Assembly (NCBI GenBank): GCA_035910535.1
Contig: JAMHXF010000061.1
Coordinates: forward strand, 107,761 to 171,760
Length of the DNA: 64,000 nt
Reading direction: 5' to 3'
Source: Archangium_A sp035910535
Lineage (GTDB): Bacteria > Myxococcota > Myxococcia > Myxococcales > Myxococcaceae
Shown: positions 7,148-15,961 of the stretch, piece by piece
Layout of the letters: the number at the start of each line of letters is the position of its first letter
Numbering within the stretch: position 1 is the stretch's first letter
Notes under the pieces: model-generated
Told to the model about the DNA's origin: nothing
Databases searched by the model: none
Seen by the model: the letters and a program-made list of their open reading frames with translations, nothing else
Program-made: the position numbers and the translations under genes

Positions 7148-9859
7148 ATGCTCGTCGCAGCCGTTGTCGCGCTCTCGTTGAGCGCCGCGCCGCCGAAGCC
7201 CTTCACCGCCGGCCCCTCCATCGAAGGTGTCTCTGAGTACGCGCTGCCCAACGGGCTCAAGGTGCTCTTCGTGCCTGACGCCTCGAAGCCCGTCGTCACC
7301 GTGAACCTCACCGTGTTCGTCGGCAGCCGCCACGAGAACTACGGCGAGAAGGGCATGGCCCACTTGTTCGAGCACATGCTCTTCAAGAAGACGAAGAAGT
7401 TCGCCGACGTGAAGCAGGAGCTCACGAAGCTCGGCGGCATGGCCAACGGCACCACGTGGTTCGACCGCACGAACTACTACGAGAGCTTCCCCGCCGACGA
7501 CGCGAAGGTGAAGACCGCGCTCGAGCTCGAGGCCGAGCGGCTGCGCAACGCCATCATCTCGCGCGAGCAGCTGGCCACCGAGATGACCGTGGTGCGCAAC
7601 GAGTTCGAGATGGGCGAGAACCAGCCTGAAGGGGTCCTCGAAGAGCGCGTGATGTCTGCCGCGTTTCAGTGGCACAACTACGGCAACACCACCATCGGCG
7701 CGAAGAGCGACATCGAGAAGGTGCCCAACGAGCGCCTCATCGCCTTCTACGACACGTACTACCAGCCCGATAACGCGATGCTCGTCGTCGCCGGCAAGTT
7801 CGATGAAGCCAAGGCGTTCAAGGTCATCGCCGAGACCTTCGGCAAGATTCCGAAGCCGAAGCGCCCGACGCCGGCGACGTACACCGAAGAGCCCACGCAC
7901 GACGGCGAGACCACGGTGACCGTGCGCCGCGTGGGCGGCACCCCGGTGGTGATGGTCGGCTACCACATTCCCGCAGCGTCAGACCCCGACGCGCCCGCGG
8001 TCGACCTGCTCGACTCGCTCATCGGCGACTCGCCGTCGGGTCGGCTCTTCAAGGAGCTCGTCGAGACCAAGAAGGCCGCGCGCGTGGGGTGCACCAGCTA
8101 CACGCTGCGTGAGCCGGGCTACTTCATGTGCAGCGCGCAGTTGAACGCGAAGGACCCGTCGGGCCCCGCGCGTGACGGCTTGCTGGCCGTGCTCGAGGGC
8201 TTCAACAAGAAGCCGCCCACGAAGGAAGAGGTCGACCGCGCGAAGACCTCCATGCTCAAGGAATACGAGCTGCTGCTCAACTCGAGCGATCGCGTGGGCA
8301 TCTTCCTCTCGGAGTTCGCGGCGGCCGGTGATTGGCGTCTGCTCTTCTTGTCGCGCGACCGCATCGAAGCGCTCACCGTCGACGACGTGGTGCGCGTGTC
8401 GACCAGGTACTTCAAGGCGGCGAACCGTACGTTGGGTGAGTACGTGCCCACCGAGAAGCCCGAGCGCGCCGAGGTGTCACCGGCCGCCGACCTGGGCCCC
8501 GCGCTGCAGGGCTACGTCGGGCGCGCGGCCATGGCGCAGGGTGAGGCGTTCGACGCCAGCCCGAAGAACATCGACGCGCGCACGACGCGTGGCGCGTTGA
8601 GCGGTGGCACGAAGCTCGCGCTGCTGCCCAAGAAGACGCGCGGCGAGACGGTGCAGGTGAACCTGAGCTTCAAGCTGGGCTCTGAGAAGTCGCTCCAGGG
8701 GCAACGTTCGGCCGGTGACTTCGCGGCGCGCATGCTGCTCCGTGGCAGCAAGACGAAGACGCGCCAGCAGATCAAAGACGCGCTCGACGCGCTCAAGGCG
8801 CAGGTGCGCGTGCAGCCCTCGCCGCAGGGCGTGACGGTCAGCATCGAGGTGCGGAAGCCGCAGCTCGCCGCGACGCTCGAGCTGGTCGCCGAGTGTCTGA
8901 AGTCGCCGGCCTTCGACGGCAAAGAATTCGAGCAGCTCCGTCGTGAAATCGTGGCGCACTTCGAGCAGCAGAAGGACGACCCCATGGCCATCGGGCAGAT
9001 CGGGTTGCAGCGGCTGCTCTCGCCGTTCCAGACGAAGGGGCACCCGCTGTACGTGCCCAGCGTGCCGGAGCTCATCGCCGACGCGACGGCGCTGAAGGTG
9101 GAAGAGAGCAAGGCGTTCCACGCGAAGTTCTACGGCGCGCAGAGCGGCTCCATCGCCGTGGTCGGTGACTTCGACGAGAAAGAGACGCAGGCGCAGTTGG
9201 AGAAGCTCTTCGGTACGTGGAAGGCGCCCGAGGCCTTCGTGCGCATTCCCGTGCCGTACCAGGCGCTCGAGCAGAAGCAGGCCACCATCGAGACGCCCGA
9301 CAAGAAGATGGCGTTCTACGGCGCGGGCACGAACTTCAAGCTGAAGGAGTCAGACCCCGACTACGCGGCGATGCTCATCGCCGACTACATGCTCGGCGGC
9401 GGCTTCTTGAATGGGCGCGTGCCGCAGCGGCTGCGCGAAAAAGACGGCCTGTCGTACGGCGCCGGCACGTTCATGCGCGCGGGCACGCACGACGACTTCG
9501 CGGCGGTCATCGGCTACGCCATCTACGCGCCGCAGAACCTGAGCAAGGTCGAGACGGGCTTCAACGAGGAGATCGCGAAGGCGGTCGAGAAGGGCTTCAC
9601 CGACGCAGAGCTGAAGCTGGCGCGCGAAGGGCTGCTCAAGGATCTCGAGAGCACGCGGGCGAATGACGGCGCGCTCGCCGGTGACCTCGTGCAGCAGTTG
9701 GAGCTCGGCCGCACCACGGCGTTCGACCAGCAGGTCGAAGACAAGCTCAAGAGCCTCTCGCTCAAGGAGATCAACGAGACGCTCAAGAAGTACGTCGACC
9801 CGAAGAAGTTCAGCTCGCTGAAGGTGGGTGACTTCAAGCAGGTCGCCGCGCCGAAGTGA
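7148..9859 (+). CDS. secreted M16-family zinc metalloprotease, two-unit (insulinase/pitrilysin-like)
   Basis: A 903-residue zinc protease with a short hydrophobic signal sequence. The N-terminal M16 unit carries the inverted zinc motif HLFEH near residue 75, followed about 75 residues later by the third-ligand region VVRNEFEMGEN. A second M16-like half starts near residue 475 and lacks HxxEH, as usual for the inactive half of tandem M16 proteins. The start has a good ribosome site (GAAAGGA). It probably degrades peptides in the periplasm or outside the cell. The stop overlaps the GTG start of the miaE-like gene (GTGA), so the two are likely translationally coupled although they have no obvious functional link. 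Confidence 0.93.
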   Translation: MLVAAVVALSLSAAPPKPFTAGPSIEGVSEYALPNGLKVLFVPDASKPVVTVNLTVFVGSRHENYGEKGMAHLFEHMLFKKTKKFADVKQELTKLGGMANGTTWFDRTNYYESFPADDAKVKTALELEAERLRNAIISREQLATEMTVVRNEFEMGENQPEGVLEERVMSAAFQWHNYGNTTIGAKSDIEKVPNERLIAFYDTYYQPDNAMLVVAGKFDEAKAFKVIAETFGKIPKPKRPTPATYTEEPTHDGETTVTVRRVGGTPVVMVGYHIPAASDPDAPAVDLLDSLIGDSPSGRLFKELVETKKAARVGCTSYTLREPGYFMCSAQLNAKDPSGPARDGLLAVLEGFNKKPPTKEEVDRAKTSMLKEYELLLNSSDRVGIFLSEFAAAGDWRLLFLSRDRIEALTVDDVVRVSTRYFKAANRTLGEYVPTEKPERAEVSPAADLGPALQGYVGRAAMAQGEAFDASPKNIDARTTRGALSGGTKLALLPKKTRGETVQVNLSFKLGSEKSLQGQRSAGDFAARMLLRGSKTKTRQQIKDALDALKAQVRVQPSPQGVTVSIEVRKPQLAATLELVAECLKSPAFDGKEFEQLRREIVAHFEQQKDDPMAIGQIGLQRLLSPFQTKGHPLYVPSVPELIADATALKVEESKAFHAKFYGAQSGSIAVVGDFDEKETQAQLEKLFGTWKAPEAFVRIPVPYQALEQKQATIETPDKKMAFYGAGTNFKLKESDPDYAAMLIADYMLGGGFLNGRVPQRLREKDGLSYGAGTFMRAGTHDDFAAVIGYAIYAPQNLSKVETGFNEEIAKAVEKGFTDAELKLAREGLLKDLESTRANDGALAGDLVQQLELGRTTAFDQQVEDKLKSLSLKEINETLKKYVDPKKFSSLKVGDFKQVAAPK

Positions 9860-10428
9860 TTTCGCTCCGCGTCGCGACCAGTGCGCGGTGGTTGCCGTTG
9901 GCGCTCGAGCGCTTCGACGAAGTGCTCGCAGACCACGCGCACTGCGAGAAGAAGGCCGCTGCGAACGCGCTGTCGTTGCTGCAGGCGTACCCTGAAGTGC
10001 CGGGGTTGCCTGCGCAGATGGCGCGGCTCGCGCGTGAAGAAGCAGCGCACCTCGCGAAGGTGCTGCAGATCATGGAAGTGCGTGGGCTGGTGTTGGGTCG
10101 AGACGCCGGTGACCCCTACGCGCAGCGCCTGCAGAAGTTGATGCGCACGCCGGCCAAAGAGCGACAGCTCGACCGCTTTCTGGTGGCGGGCATCATCGAG
10201 TCGCGCAGCCACGAGCGGTTGGCGTTGCTGGCGGGTGGGCTTGAAGACGCGAAGCTCAAGAAGTTCTACGGCGAGCTCGCGAAGAGCGAAGACGGGCACC
10301 AGCGGCTGTTTCTGCGACTGGCGAAGCTGATTGCTGCGGAAGATGTCGTGGAGGCGCGCTTGAACGTGCTGCTCGACGGTGAAGCCGACGTGATTCGTGA
10401 ATTGCCGGTGCGCCCCGCGATTCACTAA
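9856..10428 (+). CDS. miaE: tRNA-(ms2io6A) hydroxylase, MiaE-like diiron enzyme
   Basis: A 190-residue member of the MiaE family, which hydroxylates the isopentenyl group of ms2i6A at position 37 of tRNA. The expected diiron ligand segments are visible in a four-helix arrangement: HCEKKAA, REEAAHLAKV, IIESRSHERL and KSEDGHQRLF. The length fits the family (about 190 to 250). The start is GTG, overlapping the M16 peptidase stop by four bases. The next gene starts nine bases downstream with a good ribosome site, so it sits in the middle of an operon. Confidence 0.88.
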   Translation: MISLRVATSARWLPLALERFDEVLADHAHCEKKAAANALSLLQAYPEVPGLPAQMARLAREEAAHLAKVLQIMEVRGLVLGRDAGDPYAQRLQKLMRTPAKERQLDRFLVAGIIESRSHERLALLAGGLEDAKLKKFYGELAKSEDGHQRLFLRLAKLIAAEDVVEARLNVLLDGEADVIRELPVRPAIH

Positions 10429-10437
10429 GGAGAGCGA

Positions 10438-11064
10438 ATGAGCCAGTTCGAAGTGTCAGCAGCGGTGTTCGCTGAGCGCCTCGCGGCGGTGCGGTTGAGC
10501 AAGCGGAGCCGCGAGCTCATCACCTGGGCGACGCGCCGGTTGGACGGCGTGATTCTCTGGGTCGACAAGCCCTGGGCCGAGCTCGACTTCGAGGCGCTGG
10601 CGACCAAACAAAGCGTGGTGGTCGCGGTGTTTGCAGCGCCCGTCGAACTCGAAGACGGGTTGGTGCTCGACCACCTGCATCTGCTCGGGAAGGAAGACCT
10701 GCGCCCCGCGTCGTGTTTCGTCTTCCTCGACGTGGTGCGCTGCCACGACCTGGCGACGCTCCCCGACACCCACACGGTCTTCGCCGGTGGCCTGGAGGTC
10801 GAGCGCCTGGCCTGCTTCGCCGCGCCCGACGCGTCGACGGTCGTCGAGAAGCTGCTGCGCGCGGCGGTGGTGCTCGATGGCCTCGGCGATGGGTTCGTCG
10901 AGCTGATGCCGCGCACGAAGAAGACCGTCGGCCAGTTCATCACCTCGGAGCGGGCGCTCGCGAAGGCGCTCAAAGGGTCGCTCGCGCCACTCGCGGCGCG
11001 CTTCGACGACGAGGCTGCGTGGGAGATTGCGCGCGACGTCGCCGCCGGTGACGAGACGCTCTGA
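10438..11064 (+). CDS. conserved-looking cytoplasmic protein of unknown function
   Basis: A 208-residue soluble protein with no signal peptide, membrane segment or family I can name. It is mixed alpha/beta with acidic and hydrophobic patches, and has two cysteines in the middle (ASCFVFLD and VRCHDLA). A strong ribosome site (AAGGAGAG) precedes the ATG. The gene lies nine bases after miaE and 15 bases before the next start, so it is clearly part of the same operon. A role linked to tRNA modification is only a guess from position. Confidence 0.7.
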   Translation: MSQFEVSAAVFAERLAAVRLSKRSRELITWATRRLDGVILWVDKPWAELDFEALATKQSVVVAVFAAPVELEDGLVLDHLHLLGKEDLRPASCFVFLDVVRCHDLATLPDTHTVFAGGLEVERLACFAAPDASTVVEKLLRAAVVLDGLGDGFVELMPRTKKTVGQFITSERALAKALKGSLAPLAARFDDEAAWEIARDVAAGDETL

Positions 11065-11079
11065 ATGGAGAGGAACCTC

Positions 11080-11397
11080 ATGAAGCTCGACGCGCTCAAA
11101 CACCCCGTCATGCATGCGCTCATCGACGCGCTCCAACGTGGTGCCGTCGCGGCCTGGTCTTCGCAGTTCGAAGGCGGCGCGCGCTTGTTCGACGACGGCA
11201 GCCCGCGCGAACTCACGCAGTTCACTGCCGATGCGTTGGGGCATGAACGCTTCACGAGCATCACGCAGGTGAGCGCTGACGGCCTCGAGGTCGTCGGTCG
11301 TTTTCATTCTGATCAATGGGGCGACTTCACGACGTATTTTCGCGTGACGCTCGGTGCCGACGGAAAGGTCTCGCGCCTCGACATCGGGCAGGCTTGA
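11080..11397 (+). CDS. SnoaL/NTF2-like small protein
   Basis: A 105-residue protein that fits the cone-shaped NTF2/SnoaL-like fold: an N-terminal helix (HALIDALQRGAVAAWSSQF) and then alternating beta strands with FTSITQV, VGRFHSDQWG and FTTYFRVTL. ATG 11080 is preferred over the in-frame ATG at 11065 because GGAGAGGAA sits at the right distance. Such proteins bind small molecules or act as accessory subunits; no substrate can be read from the sequence. The downstream membrane protein starts three bases after the stop. Confidence 0.65.
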   Translation: MKLDALKHPVMHALIDALQRGAVAAWSSQFEGGARLFDDGSPRELTQFTADALGHERFTSITQVSADGLEVVGRFHSDQWGDFTTYFRVTLGADGKVSRLDIGQA

Positions 11398-11400
11398 GCG

Positions 11401-11676
11401 ATGCACACCACGCTCGTTTTACTTGCCGGGTTCGTCTTGTTGGCGGCCTGTGCGGGCGTCGGTCGAGGCCTCGCCGGTCGGCACGGTGTGGCGCGCGCGA
11501 TGCTCGTGTTTCTACCGCTCTGGCTCATCGGTGCGGGCGCCAACATGTACGTCGGCGTCGCGCAGGCCGGGTACAGCGTGGCCGACGAAGCCCCCATCTT
11601 CCTCGTCATTTTTTCGGTGCCATCGGCTGCCGCGTTGTTGATCTGGTTTCGACAACGGCACGCGCCGGTGACGTGA
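11401..11676 (+). CDS. small integral membrane protein, three predicted TM segments
   Basis: A 91-residue hydrophobic protein with three likely membrane spans (residues about 2-20, 33-52 and 65-83) and a basic C-terminus (WFRQRHAP). The pattern YSVADEAPIFLVIFSVP is found in small uncharacterised membrane proteins of several proteobacteria, as far as I remember; I cannot name a family. It follows the SnoaL-like gene by three bases and is surely co-transcribed. The function is unknown. Confidence 0.65.
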   Translation: MHTTLVLLAGFVLLAACAGVGRGLAGRHGVARAMLVFLPLWLIGAGANMYVGVAQAGYSVADEAPIFLVIFSVPSAAALLIWFRQRHAPVT

Positions 11677-11750
11677 CGCAGCCGTCACTTGCACCTGGTC
11701 TTCGCTGATCAGAAGGTCCCGCCGCACCTTCACTCCACGGAGAAGTCCAC

Positions 11751-12467
11751 ATGTCCCGCATCGCCAAAGCCGACGTCAACCGCGCCCTCGAGATCGCCGC
11801 GACCCGTATTCAAGACGCCGGCGGCAGCGACGGTCGCGTCAGCCGCGCCGAAATGTCAGCCGCGCTCAAGGGCCTCACGGGCACCGAGAAGAAGCTCGCC
11901 GACGTCTTCTTCAAGTTCATCGACCACCGCGACTTCAAGAAGGGCGCGCAGGTCACCAGGTCGGACATCGATCGCGCGGTCACCTACGCGAAGCAGAAGC
12001 TCGTCGCGAAGTACGACCTCAACAACAACGGCTTGTCGGCCTCCGAAGTGAAGAAGATGAGCCTCACCGGCAAGCTCGCCGTCGACCTCGCGCGCGAGCT
12101 CAAGGCCGCCGCCGCCGGCACCAACGCGCTCGACGCGGGCTCCTTCCTCGAGTTCAAAGAAGACCTCACCACCACGCTCTCACGCACCGACGTGACCAGC
12201 GCCACGCAGGTCGACGCGCTGCTCAAGGAGCAGATCATCGCCGCGTGCCACCAGTCGACGTACGAGCACGTGCGCACGTTGGACGACGCGTTCGCCGCCG
12301 TCGACCAGGGCGAGTTCGTCATTCGTGAAGTCAAAGACAAGAAGACCGGGCAGCTCTACACGGCCATCGACTACGGCGCGGGCGACAGCACCTACGGCGC
12401 CATCTTCAAGAAGGGCGAGGCCACTCCGGCCGCCGCCATTCACGACGGCGAAGTTCAGAAGTTCTAA
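11751..12467 (+). CDS. EF-hand-like calcium-binding protein
   Basis: A 238-residue soluble protein without a signal peptide. It contains an EF-hand or calcium-loop motif KYDLNNNGLSASEV near residue 90 and a weaker upstream loop, GGSDGRVSRAEM, near residue 26, both followed by helices. The C-terminal third (residues 175-238) has a GDSTYGAIF strand region and no recognisable fold. A ribosome site (GGAGAAG) precedes the ATG. In the loop the acidic residue falls at position 11 instead of 12, more like dockerin or excalibur-type loops. It is convergent with the GNAT gene, one base apart. A calcium sensor or buffer role is inferred. Confidence 0.7.
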   Translation: MSRIAKADVNRALEIAATRIQDAGGSDGRVSRAEMSAALKGLTGTEKKLADVFFKFIDHRDFKKGAQVTRSDIDRAVTYAKQKLVAKYDLNNNGLSASEVKKMSLTGKLAVDLARELKAAAAGTNALDAGSFLEFKEDLTTTLSRTDVTSATQVDALLKEQIIAACHQSTYEHVRTLDDAFAAVDQGEFVIREVKDKKTGQLYTAIDYGAGDSTYGAIFKKGEATPAAAIHDGEVQKF

Positions 12468-12468
12468 G

Positions 12469-13302
12469 TCACAACCAGATGAGCTTCTGCTGTCGGCCCT
12501 GCAGGTAGCCCACCTTGCGCGCGATGTTGGCGAAGTGCGGCGTGTCGTCATCGACGCGCACGGTGAGGCGGGGCAGCGACGACATCAAGAAGCGGCTGAT
12601 CTGCCCCAGACACAGCGTCGCGTGCCCTTTGTTGCGGTGGCCGGGCGCGGTGTAGAGCCCTTCGAGCTCCGCGCCGAACTGGCTGCGGGTGCCCACGTCG
12701 AGCTTGAAGACCAGCTCGCCTTTTTCTTCCAACACGTAGGTGCGGCCCGACTTCACGCGCTGGCGCACCCGAAGTTCGAAGCCCGTGGGGTCTTCGGTGA
12801 GCGGGTCGCGCTGCAGCAGCTCCTTCATGCAGGCTGAAGCCATCGGCACGAGGCGCGGGAGATCGCCGTCGGTGGCCAGGCGCAGCAGCGGGTTGGTGAA
12901 GGGCCCGAGGTCATTGGGCGAGACCGAAAAGAGCCGCTGCAGCTTCGCGAAGCGCGGCGTGACCGAGAAGTGCCGCAGCAAGCCGTCGACGACGCTCTGC
13001 TCTCCGACGATGGCGCGCGGCTGCACCAGGCCGTGCAGCTTCTTGGCGATGTCTCCCACGTGCAGCGGGCTCGACGCTGAAGGCACGAGCAGGCCGCCGC
13101 CGCCACCCACGAAGAGCGACGCGGTCAGCTCTCCGTCGAAGAAGCGCCCGAAGAAGGTGAAGGGCGCGCGCGTGTTGTTCGAGACCACGCCGAACTCTTC
13201 CATCAGCCCCAGCAGGTACATGTTGTGCGTCGTGTCGCGCGCGAGGAGCGTGCGCAGCGCGCTCACGTGACTTGGGCCGAGTGGTTCGACGACGGCGGGC
13301 AT
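12469..13302 (-). CDS. GNAT-family N-acetyltransferase
   Basis: A 277-residue protein with a C-terminal GNAT domain: the acetyl-CoA loop reads APGHRNKGHA, followed by the helix ATLCLGQISRFL and the strand LTVRVDDDTPHFANIARKVGY. The N-terminal 150 residues are a second, degenerate GNAT-like half (RDTTHNMYLLGLMEEFG), as in GCN5-related two-domain proteins. ATG 13302 is chosen because longer in-frame starts would overlap the upstream gene. It is the last gene of a minus-strand group, 22 bases after the AgmX/TonB-like gene. The substrate is unknown. Confidence 0.85.
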   Translation of the reverse strand: MPAVVEPLGPSHVSALRTLLARDTTHNMYLLGLMEEFGVVSNNTRAPFTFFGRFFDGELTASLFVGGGGGLLVPSASSPLHVGDIAKKLHGLVQPRAIVGEQSVVDGLLRHFSVTPRFAKLQRLFSVSPNDLGPFTNPLLRLATDGDLPRLVPMASACMKELLQRDPLTEDPTGFELRVRQRVKSGRTYVLEEKGELVFKLDVGTRSQFGAELEGLYTAPGHRNKGHATLCLGQISRFLMSSLPRLTVRVDDDTPHFANIARKVGYLQGRQQKLIWL

Positions 13303-13324
13303 CTTGGGGAGCCGGGATTGTACG

Positions 13325-13801
13325 TCAGTCTTTCGGAGCACCGAAGCTGAAGGTGTGAGTCGTCGGCTCGTAGCGCTCACCCGGAGCGGGCACGAAGCGC
13401 ATTTCGGCGAGCACGTCTTCGAGGCACGCCGCGAGGTACGGGCTCTGTGACGGGTTGGCTTCGATGTGGACGTCGTCGTAGCCGCCGTCGCGGTTGGGCG
13501 TGAAGCGCACCCGAATGCTGCCGGTGAGCCGGTTGTCGGTGAAGCAGCGATGCACCTCGGCTTCGACCGCGCGAATGGGCTCCGGCGGCTTCGGTTGTGG
13601 AGCTTCGGTGAACTCCGTCTCGCTGTTGGAGGGGCGAAGCGCAGCGCGAGGGGCGACTTCGGGAGCGGGGGGATTCAGAGGTGTGGCCCCGCTCTCCGTT
13701 GTCGCTGCGGGCGGGAGCTCAGGCGCGAACCAGAAGCCGAGGAACACGAGCACGGCGAACGGCACCAGCACGCCCGCGGCGATGAGGAACCCGCGCTTCA
13801 C
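13325..13801 (-). CDS. AgmX/PglI or TonB-like C-terminal domain protein
   Basis: A 158-residue protein with an N-terminal membrane anchor (residues 5-26), a Pro/Ala/Glu-rich periplasmic linker (30-75) and a C-terminal domain with VHRCFTDNRLTGSIRVRFT and CLEDVLAEMRFVPAP. This organisation matches the AgmX/PglI C-terminal and TonB families found in myxobacterial envelope and gliding proteins. Two cysteines in the C-terminal domain may pair. Its start overlaps the gluQ stop by four bases (ATGA). It probably links energy or structure between the inner and outer membranes; the partner is unknown. Confidence 0.75.
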   Translation of the reverse strand: MKRGFLIAAGVLVPFAVLVFLGFWFAPELPPAATTESGATPLNPPAPEVAPRAALRPSNSETEFTEAPQPKPPEPIRAVEAEVHRCFTDNRLTGSIRVRFTPNRDGGYDDVHIEANPSQSPYLAACLEDVLAEMRFVPAPGERYEPTTHTFSFGAPKD

Positions 13802-14652
13802 GACGCCGCCACCAATTCACGCGCGCGAATCGGCGCGCCATCGCTCAACCCACACGAGCCCGCGAGGTGCCCCACCACGCGCTCTGGCGACCAGCCCAGC
13901 TCACGAAGCCCGGCCACCGTCGACGCGCCGTCGCGCTTCGCCAGGCGCTTGCCGTCGGCCTGCAGCATCAACGGCACGTGCGCGTACTTCGGCTGCGAAT
14001 ACCCGAGCGCGCGTTGCAACTGCAGTTGGCGCCCCGTCGACGACAGCAGGTCTTCGCCTCGCAGCACGTGGGTGATGCCTGACAACGCGTCGTCGACCAC
14101 CACCGCCAGCTGGTAGCTCGCCACGCCGTCGACGCGCTGAATGACGAAGTCACCCACCTCGCGCGCCACGTCTTGTGAACATGCGCCGCGGCGGTCGTCG
14201 TCGAAGTGCTCTACACGTTGTTCCACGAGAAAGCGCCACGCGGGTGCACGGCCCGGCTTCGGTGCGGCCGTCGCGCGACAGGTGCCCGGGTACACCGGCC
14301 CGTCTTCACCGACGTGTGGCGCCGACGCCGCGCGGGCGACCTCTGCGCGGCTGCACCAGCACTGGTACGCGCGGCCGGCGTGCGCGAGCCGCGACAACGC
14401 CTCGGCGTACACCTGCGTGCGCTCCGACTGCTTCCACACGGGGCCATCCCACGTCAGCCCCAGCCACTCGAGGTCTTCGAAGATGCCGTCGATGAACTCG
14501 GGCTTGCAGCGGTCGGGGTCGAGATCTTCGATGCGCAGCAGAAACTCGCCGCGCGCGGCGCGTGCCCACAACCAGCCGAGCAACGCGCTGCGCACGTTGC
14601 CCAGGTGCATGCGGCCGGTGGGGCTGGGCGCGAAACGCCCGCGGTGACTCAC
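13798..14652 (-). CDS. gluQ: glutamyl-Q tRNA(Asp) synthetase
   Basis: A 284-residue GluRS-like catalytic core lacking the anticodon-binding domain. It is expected to attach glutamate to queuosine of tRNA(Asp). The HIGH-type motif is PTGRMHLGN near the N-terminus and the KMSKS-type motif is KRLAKRDGAS near residue 240. The zinc-site cysteines are visible as YQCWCSR and YPGTCR. The length fits GluQ-RS and is far below the roughly 470 of true GluRS. Both ends overlap the neighbouring genes by four bases, so it is tightly coupled in an operon. Confidence 0.94.
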   Translation of the reverse strand: MSHRGRFAPSPTGRMHLGNVRSALLGWLWARAARGEFLLRIEDLDPDRCKPEFIDGIFEDLEWLGLTWDGPVWKQSERTQVYAEALSRLAHAGRAYQCWCSRAEVARAASAPHVGEDGPVYPGTCRATAAPKPGRAPAWRFLVEQRVEHFDDDRRGACSQDVAREVGDFVIQRVDGVASYQLAVVVDDALSGITHVLRGEDLLSSTGRQLQLQRALGYSQPKYAHVPLMLQADGKRLAKRDGASTVAGLRELGWSPERVVGHLAGSCGLSDGAPIRARELVAAS

Positions 14653-15902
14653 TGACGGCGCAGCGGCGCGCGCTTCTTCTGCTCGAGCGGCTTGCGGGGG
14701 CCTTCGTCTTTCACGGGCTCCGGGTCGCCATCGACGCCGAGCTCCGCGCCGGGCACCACGCCGAACTTCGCTTCTGACGTCTTCGCCGCGCTGCTCACCA
14801 GCGAATTCGAAACCGACGATGGCACGCGCACGGCCTCGCCGACCTGGTGGCCCTTCTTCGCGAGCTCGCCGGCCAGGTTGTAGAACTCCATGCCTGCCGA
14901 GAGCAGCTCGGTGTCGAACGAGGTGCGCGCCATGCGGCGCAGGTCGCCCGTTGACGCGCTGAAGAGGAACGTGTCGAGCGCGAGGCCCTTGCCTTCTTTC
15001 GAGAGCGCGCCGAACACGAGCAGGTCGGCCTCAGCGGCTTTGGCCTGCTCTTTTGCGGCGGCGACGAGGTCGGCGTCGAGCTTGTTCTGCGAGAGTGCCG
15101 TCAGCACGCGCGCTTCAGGGTCTTTGCTGGCCGACGCTGCCTTCGCGGTCGCCTGCTTGCCCGACGTCACCTCGACGACCCCGCCGATGGCCTCACCCGA
15201 GGGCAGCGTCGCGCGCCAGAAGTGCAGGCCGGGGGGCACGTCTTTGACCGACAACGGCGTGGCGCCCAGGGCCAGGCCGTCGAGCAGCACCGGCGCGTTC
15301 GACGGCGACGACTCGAGCATCAACGAGCCCCTGGCGCCGCCTTTGATTTCCTTGCGGGCGTCGGTCACCACGCGCGTGAACAGCGGCGAGCTGGCGGCCA
15401 GCGAGACCTCACGGTCGGGCGCGAGCGCGAGCGCCTGATTGAGGCTCTTCGCGCCGTCTTCGTCGCGGCCGGTGTTGTACTGAACGGCCGAGAGCAGCAC
15501 GTACGCGTCGACGACTTCACCGATTTCCGGGAGCGCGCCGGCGGCGGCTTTGTACGCGGTGATGGCGCGGTTGAGCGCCTCTTCGGCGAGGCGGAACTTG
15601 CGCTTGTTGCGGAGCTCTTTCGCGTCGCTCACTTCTTTGCGCGCGGTCTCGAGCGCGGTCTCGGCGGCGCCCGACGACTTCTCGCGCTTGGCGTCGACGA
15701 GCGTGAAGGCGTCGGCGCTCTTGAACTCGGTGGTCAGCATGCCGACGGCCTTGGTGCCCGCGCGGCCCGGCACGTCACCGGTCAACGCAGCGAAGGGCAT
15801 CACGGTCAGCTTCTGCTTGGTGGCGGGAGGTTCTGCGGCCGCCTCCTGCGCGAAAGACGAAAGGGCGAGGAGGGCGGTCAGCGACGCAAACAAGCGAGTC
15901 AT
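14649..15902 (-). CDS. secreted PEGA-domain protein with TPR-like region
   Basis: A 417-residue exported protein with a signal peptide ending around SSFAQEAAA. The first third resembles a TolB/CsgG-like amino-terminal region (VMPFAALTGDVPG) and is followed by a helical TPR-like segment (RKFRLAEEALNRAITAYKA). A PEGA domain near residues 195-245 has the typical pattern SLMLESSPSNAPVLLDG and GATPLSVKDVPPG. The tail is Lys/Arg/Pro-rich (residues 385-417). It is the first gene of the gluQ group. PEGA proteins usually act at the envelope or in surface assembly; the exact role is unknown. Confidence 0.8.
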   Translation of the reverse strand: MTRLFASLTALLALSSFAQEAAAEPPATKQKLTVMPFAALTGDVPGRAGTKAVGMLTTEFKSADAFTLVDAKREKSSGAAETALETARKEVSDAKELRNKRKFRLAEEALNRAITAYKAAAGALPEIGEVVDAYVLLSAVQYNTGRDEDGAKSLNQALALAPDREVSLAASSPLFTRVVTDARKEIKGGARGSLMLESSPSNAPVLLDGLALGATPLSVKDVPPGLHFWRATLPSGEAIGGVVEVTSGKQATAKAASASKDPEARVLTALSQNKLDADLVAAAKEQAKAAEADLLVFGALSKEGKGLALDTFLFSASTGDLRRMARTSFDTELLSAGMEFYNLAGELAKKGHQVGEAVRVPSSVSNSLVSSAAKTSEAKFGVVPGAELGVDGDPEPVKDEGPRKPLEQKKRAPLRRQ

Positions 15903-15961
15903 GCGAAGGCGTCCTACTCACCCGAGGGGGAGCAGTCGAGAGGCCCGAGCAGGTAGATCGT

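Noticed and set aside
6767..7966. Minus-strand frame of 399 codons opposite the M16 gene
   Set aside because: It is antisense to the peptidase, His/Val/Arg-rich and without domains.
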